A stretch of 23,147 nucleotides of DNA from Propionibacteriaceae bacterium UBA6238 (GTDB lineage: Bacteria; Actinomycetota; Actinomycetes; Propionibacteriales; Propionibacteriaceae). Shown here piece after piece: positions 20,780 through 23,147 of this stretch (positions within the stretch are counted from its first letter, which is position 1; each line of letters begins with the position of its first letter). The notes beneath the pieces are model-generated. The model searched no databases, was not told the DNA's origin, and saw nothing but the letters and a program-made list of their open reading frames with translations. The stretch lies in contig DJWE01000095.1 in NCBI GenBank assembly GCA_002441465.1, forward strand, positions 1-23,147, written 5' to 3'. The position numbers and the translations under genes are program-made.

Positions 20780-21925
20780 ATGGTCGAACCACTTCGGCTG
20801 GAAGCGCCTTCCGGCGGGGTCGTCGAGGTACCGGTGCCGGTGGTGCTCGCGCCGATGGCAGGGATCACCAACGCCGCTTACCGCCAGCTCTGCCGCGAGC
20901 AGGGTGCGGGGTTGTACGTCTGCGAGATGATCACCTCTCGCGGAATCGTGGAGCGAATACCGAAGACCTTCGAGATGCTGCGGTTCGATCAGGGCGAGGC
21001 CGTCCGCTCGGTGCAGCTGTACGGCGTCGATCCGGACGTGATGGCACGTGCCACCGAGATTCTCTGCGCCGAGTTCGGCGTCCACCAGGTCGACCTGAAC
21101 TTCGGCTGCCCGGTGCCGAAGGTGACTCGGAGGGGCGGCGGGGGAGTCCTACCCTGGAAGCGGGACCGGCTGGCCGCGATCCTGCGCGCGACGGTGCGGG
21201 CTGCTGACCGCTACGGCGTCCCGGTCACGATGAAGACCCGGCTGGGCATCGACGAGGAGCACCTCACCTACCTCGATGCCGGTCGGATTGCTCAGGATGC
21301 CGGGTGCGCGGCAATCGCACTGCATGCCCGCACTGTGCGGCAGGCGTACGCGGGCGAGGCGGACTGGTCCACGATCGCCACGCTGGTGGACGCACTCGAC
21401 ATTCCGGTGCTCGGGAACGGGGACATCTGGGAGGCTACGGACGCACTGCGCATGGTCGAGCAGACCGGCTGCGCCGGTGTCGTGGTCGGACGCGGCTGCC
21501 TGGGGCGTCCCTGGCTGTTCCGCGACCTGGCGGACGCCTTCTCCGGACGGCTGCGTCGGGCTCTGCCGAGCCTGGGCGAGGTGGCGGCGATGGTGCGCCG
21601 CCACGCCGAGCTCCTGGCCGGCCTGTATGGAGAACGGCACGGGTTGACCGACCTGCGCAAACACATGGCCTGGTACTTCAAGGGCTTCCCGGTCGGCGGC
21701 GACGTGCGTCGCAGCCTGGCGATGGTCGCCTCGTTCGATGAGTTGGACGCACTGCTGGCGCAGCTGGATTCTTCGGTGCCGTTCCCTGCCGGCGAGCTCG
21801 GTGCCCCCCGCGGACGACAGGGCACCCCGCGCGACCGCGTGATCCTTCCCTACGGCTGGCTCGACTCGACCGAGCTCGGCGACGCGGACCTGGCCGGGGC
21901 GGAGTCGGACGCGTCCGGCGGCTAG
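20780..21925 (+). CDS. dusB: tRNA-dihydrouridine synthase (DusB family)
   Basis: FMN-dependent reduction of specific uridines in tRNA to dihydrouridine. The 381 residues carry APMAGITN (24-31) at the flavin site, catalytic Cys110 in DLNFGCPVPKV, Lys152 in VTMKTRLG, LHARTVRQAY with His182, and GNGDIW plus VGRGCLGRPWLF toward the phosphate end of the barrel, then a helical C-terminal domain with the KHMAWYFKGF segment. The start ATG 20780 follows GGAGG closely; an ATG at 20768 in frame would overlap that site. The extreme C-terminus (about 345-381) is acidic and serine-rich beyond the usual domain. A palindromic repeat cluster begins 14 bases after the stop. Confidence 0.96.
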   Translation: MVEPLRLEAPSGGVVEVPVPVVLAPMAGITNAAYRQLCREQGAGLYVCEMITSRGIVERIPKTFEMLRFDQGEAVRSVQLYGVDPDVMARATEILCAEFGVHQVDLNFGCPVPKVTRRGGGGVLPWKRDRLAAILRATVRAADRYGVPVTMKTRLGIDEEHLTYLDAGRIAQDAGCAAIALHARTVRQAYAGEADWSTIATLVDALDIPVLGNGDIWEATDALRMVEQTGCAGVVVGRGCLGRPWLFRDLADAFSGRLRRALPSLGEVAAMVRRHAELLAGLYGERHGLTDLRKHMAWYFKGFPVGGDVRRSLAMVASFDELDALLAQLDSSVPFPAGELGAPRGRQGTPRDRVILPYGWLDSTELGDADLAGAESDASGG

Positions 21926-21939
21926 CCACCTCCCACATT

Positions 21940-22042
21940 GGGGACGGTTCCGATCTCGGTCCACCGTTCCCGCATGGGCCGAGATCGGAACCGTCCCCGG
22001 TGGGTCGGGTGGGTCGGGTGGGCCGAGATCGGAACCGTCCCC
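21940..22042. repeat. cluster of three 24-bp palindromic repeats (family copy 2)
   Basis: One forward unit (21940-21963) and two reverse units (21975-21998 and 22019-22042) belong to the same family as the 4383-4536 cluster, but the centre is CCGA-GA-TCGG instead of GT. The forward unit can pair with the first reverse unit over 24 bp with one G-U, with an 11-base loop. The reverse copies are joined by a 9-bp microrepeat TGGGTCGGG (22001-22009 and 22010-22018), a variant of which begins the last unit. It lies directly behind dusB and could end that transcript. Confidence 0.85.
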
Positions 22043-22126
22043 GAGCCATACCGGGCAGGAATGGAGAAGCGTCGGCCAGGGTTGTGACGGCAGACTGGGC
22101 GGCGCACAGGCACGAGAGGAGCCCCG

Positions 22127-22570
22127 ATGGCCACCGAGGACAAGGTCAGTTTCAGCGCGGAGGAACGCGCGGCGATGAAGGAGTACGCCGCTGAGCTGAA
22201 GGCGGAGAAGAAGCGCAAGGGCAACGCGGACAAGGCCGCCCAGGACGAGGCCGACCTGCTCGCCAAGATCGCCGAACTCACCGGCGACGACAAGCTCCTC
22301 GCCGAGAAGGTGCATGCGCTGGTCCGCGAGCACGCTCCCGAGTTGTTGCCCAAGACCTGGTACGGCATGCCCGCCTACAACCGGGACGGCAAGGCCGTGG
22401 TGTTCTTCCAGCCTGCGTCGAAGTTCAAGGCCCGGTATTCCACCCTCGGCTTCAACGACAGCGCCGCCCTCGACGACGGGGCGATGTGGCCGACCTCCTA
22501 CGCGTTGACGACCATCGGGCCGGCGGAGGAGAAGAAACTGATCGAGTTGATCAAGCGCGCGGCCGGCTGA
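22127..22570 (+). CDS. DUF1801 family protein
   Basis: A 147-residue cytoplasmic protein with a charged, helical N-terminus (about 1-50, rich in Lys/Glu/Ala) and then a DUF1801 / YdhG-like domain. Characteristic pieces are HAPELLPKTWYGMPAYNRDGKAVVFFQPASKFKARYSTLGF and WPTSYALTTIGPAEEKKLIELIKRA at the C-terminus. Some relatives are iron-binding chaperones, but no metal ligand set is clear here. ATG 22127 is preceded by GAGAGGAG (22113-22120). It stands alone between a repeat cluster and a convergent gene; the function is unknown. Confidence 0.88.
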   Translation: MATEDKVSFSAEERAAMKEYAAELKAEKKRKGNADKAAQDEADLLAKIAELTGDDKLLAEKVHALVREHAPELLPKTWYGMPAYNRDGKAVVFFQPASKFKARYSTLGFNDSAALDDGAMWPTSYALTTIGPAEEKKLIELIKRAAG

Positions 22571-22600
22571 CCGGGTCCCTTCTGGCCCAACCGGCCTGAG

Positions 22601-23147
22601 TCAGCCGAGCAGGGCGGGCACCTCGGCAGCCGTCTCGACCAGGTGGATCGCCGCAGCCATCGGACGGGCGTCGGCGAGCGCGGCGAGCAGCGGCCACGCC
22701 GGCTGCACGCGCGTCCAGTAGTCGACACCGACCAGCACCAGAGGGGCGATCGGGTCCTCCGGTGCGGCGTAGAAGCGCGGCGTGACCGCCTGGAACACCT
22801 CCTGCACCGTGCCGGCTGCTCCGGGCAGGCAGATCAATCCGCCGGACGCGTGCCGCAGCAGCACGTCCTCGCGGATCGCGTTCGAGAACAGCTTCGCGAT
22901 CCCGTTGCTGAACACGTTCGGGGGCTCGTGTCCGTACAGCCAGGTGGGGACGCCGTAGCTGCGCCCGCTCAAGTCCCAGCGTTCCCGGACCGACATCCCG
23001 GCCCCCACCCAGGCGGCGATGTCGTCTGCGAAGCCCGGCCGCCGGGCCAGCAGCGCCAGGGCCGCATCGAGTTCGGCGTCCGTGCCGACCAGTGCGGCAC
23101 CGAGGTTCACCGCCTCCATCGCTCCGGGGCCGCCGCCGGTGATCACC
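22601..23147 (-). CDS. LOG-family (Rossmann) nucleotide-binding protein, partial
   Basis: The frame runs off the right edge, so the N-terminus is missing; 182 residues are visible. It begins at VITGGGPGAMEAVNLGA, the nucleotide-binding loop of the 'LOG'/lysine-decarboxylase-like family. The catalytic motif normally PGGxGTxxE reads LPGAAGTVQEVF here, keeping the Glu. SNGIAKLFSNAIREDVLLRHASGGL separates the two. LOG enzymes release cytokinin-like bases from nucleoside monophosphates, but this longer subfamily is mostly uncharacterised. It is convergent with the DUF1801 gene, 30 bases apart. The GTG at 23146 is most likely an internal valine. Confidence 0.85.
   Translation of the reverse strand, partial: VITGGGPGAMEAVNLGAALVGTDAELDAALALLARRPGFADDIAAWVGAGMSVRERWDLSGRSYGVPTWLYGHEPPNVFSNGIAKLFSNAIREDVLLRHASGGLICLPGAAGTVQEVFQAVTPRFYAAPEDPIAPLVLVGVDYWTRVQPAWPLLAALADARPMAAAIHLVETAAEVPALLG

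Noticed and set aside
1..23147. tRNA, rRNA, CRISPR array, prophage, integrase or transposase genes
   Set aside because: I saw no cloverleaf-like stretch, no regularly spaced repeat-spacer array and no frame with recombinase or phage motifs; the palindromic repeats are too few and irregular for CRISPR.

Overview
This is high-GC, gene-dense DNA from an actinobacterium. The supporting signs are GC-rich third codon positions, frequent GTG starts, ATGA/GTGA stop-start overlaps, TAGGCT-type -10 elements with probable leaderless mRNAs, both HAIR (HspR) and CIRCE (HrcA) heat-shock operators, and a single-chain glycyl-tRNA synthetase. A propionibacterial relative is plausible, but that is inference and the sequence alone does not prove it.

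Layout. (1) 1-603: the 3' end of argG (long, E. coli-type argininosuccinate synthase). (2) 726-2911: a probable flavin-based redox module: a Tat-exported DUF2271 lipoprotein carrying an SGAT motif, a PepSY-type membrane protein, and a convergent apbE (FMN transferase) that overlaps the end of uppS. (3) 2908-4361: uppS and a small heat-shock protein, divergent, around a control region with a near-perfect HAIR and a perfect CIRCE. (4) 4383-4536: a cluster of 24-bp palindromic repeats; a sister cluster lies at 21940-22042. (5) 4547-14771: an aldo/keto reductase and an L-arabinose locus: an FGGY kinase (araB, minus strand), then recO, then araD-araA and a ChvE/MmsA/MmsB-type monosaccharide ABC importer on the plus strand. 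Four similar LacI-type pseudo-palindromes lie before araB and araD, but no regulator gene is present. araD appears to be translationally coupled to a 16-codon signal-peptide-like ORF. (6) 14882-16619: a small monooxygenase-like protein and glyS. (7) 16926-20044: an unrecognised ABC-transporter operon that begins with two tiny ORFs (25 and 46 codons, the second a membrane-anchored peptide). It continues with an ATPase, a two-helix protein, a roughly 12-helix permease and a GTGA-coupled small ORF. This is the best candidate for an undescribed system. (8) 20129-23147: pcm-like methyltransferase, dusB, the second repeat cluster, a DUF1801 protein and a partial LOG-family protein.

How the genes work together. 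The importer brings in a pentose or related aldose, AraA isomerises arabinose to ribulose, the kinase phosphorylates it and AraD epimerises the product to xylulose-5-phosphate. The sugar genes surround recO and separate uppS, recO and glyS, which lie close together in mycobacteria. This suggests the catabolic genes were inserted into a housekeeping neighbourhood and the order rearranged.
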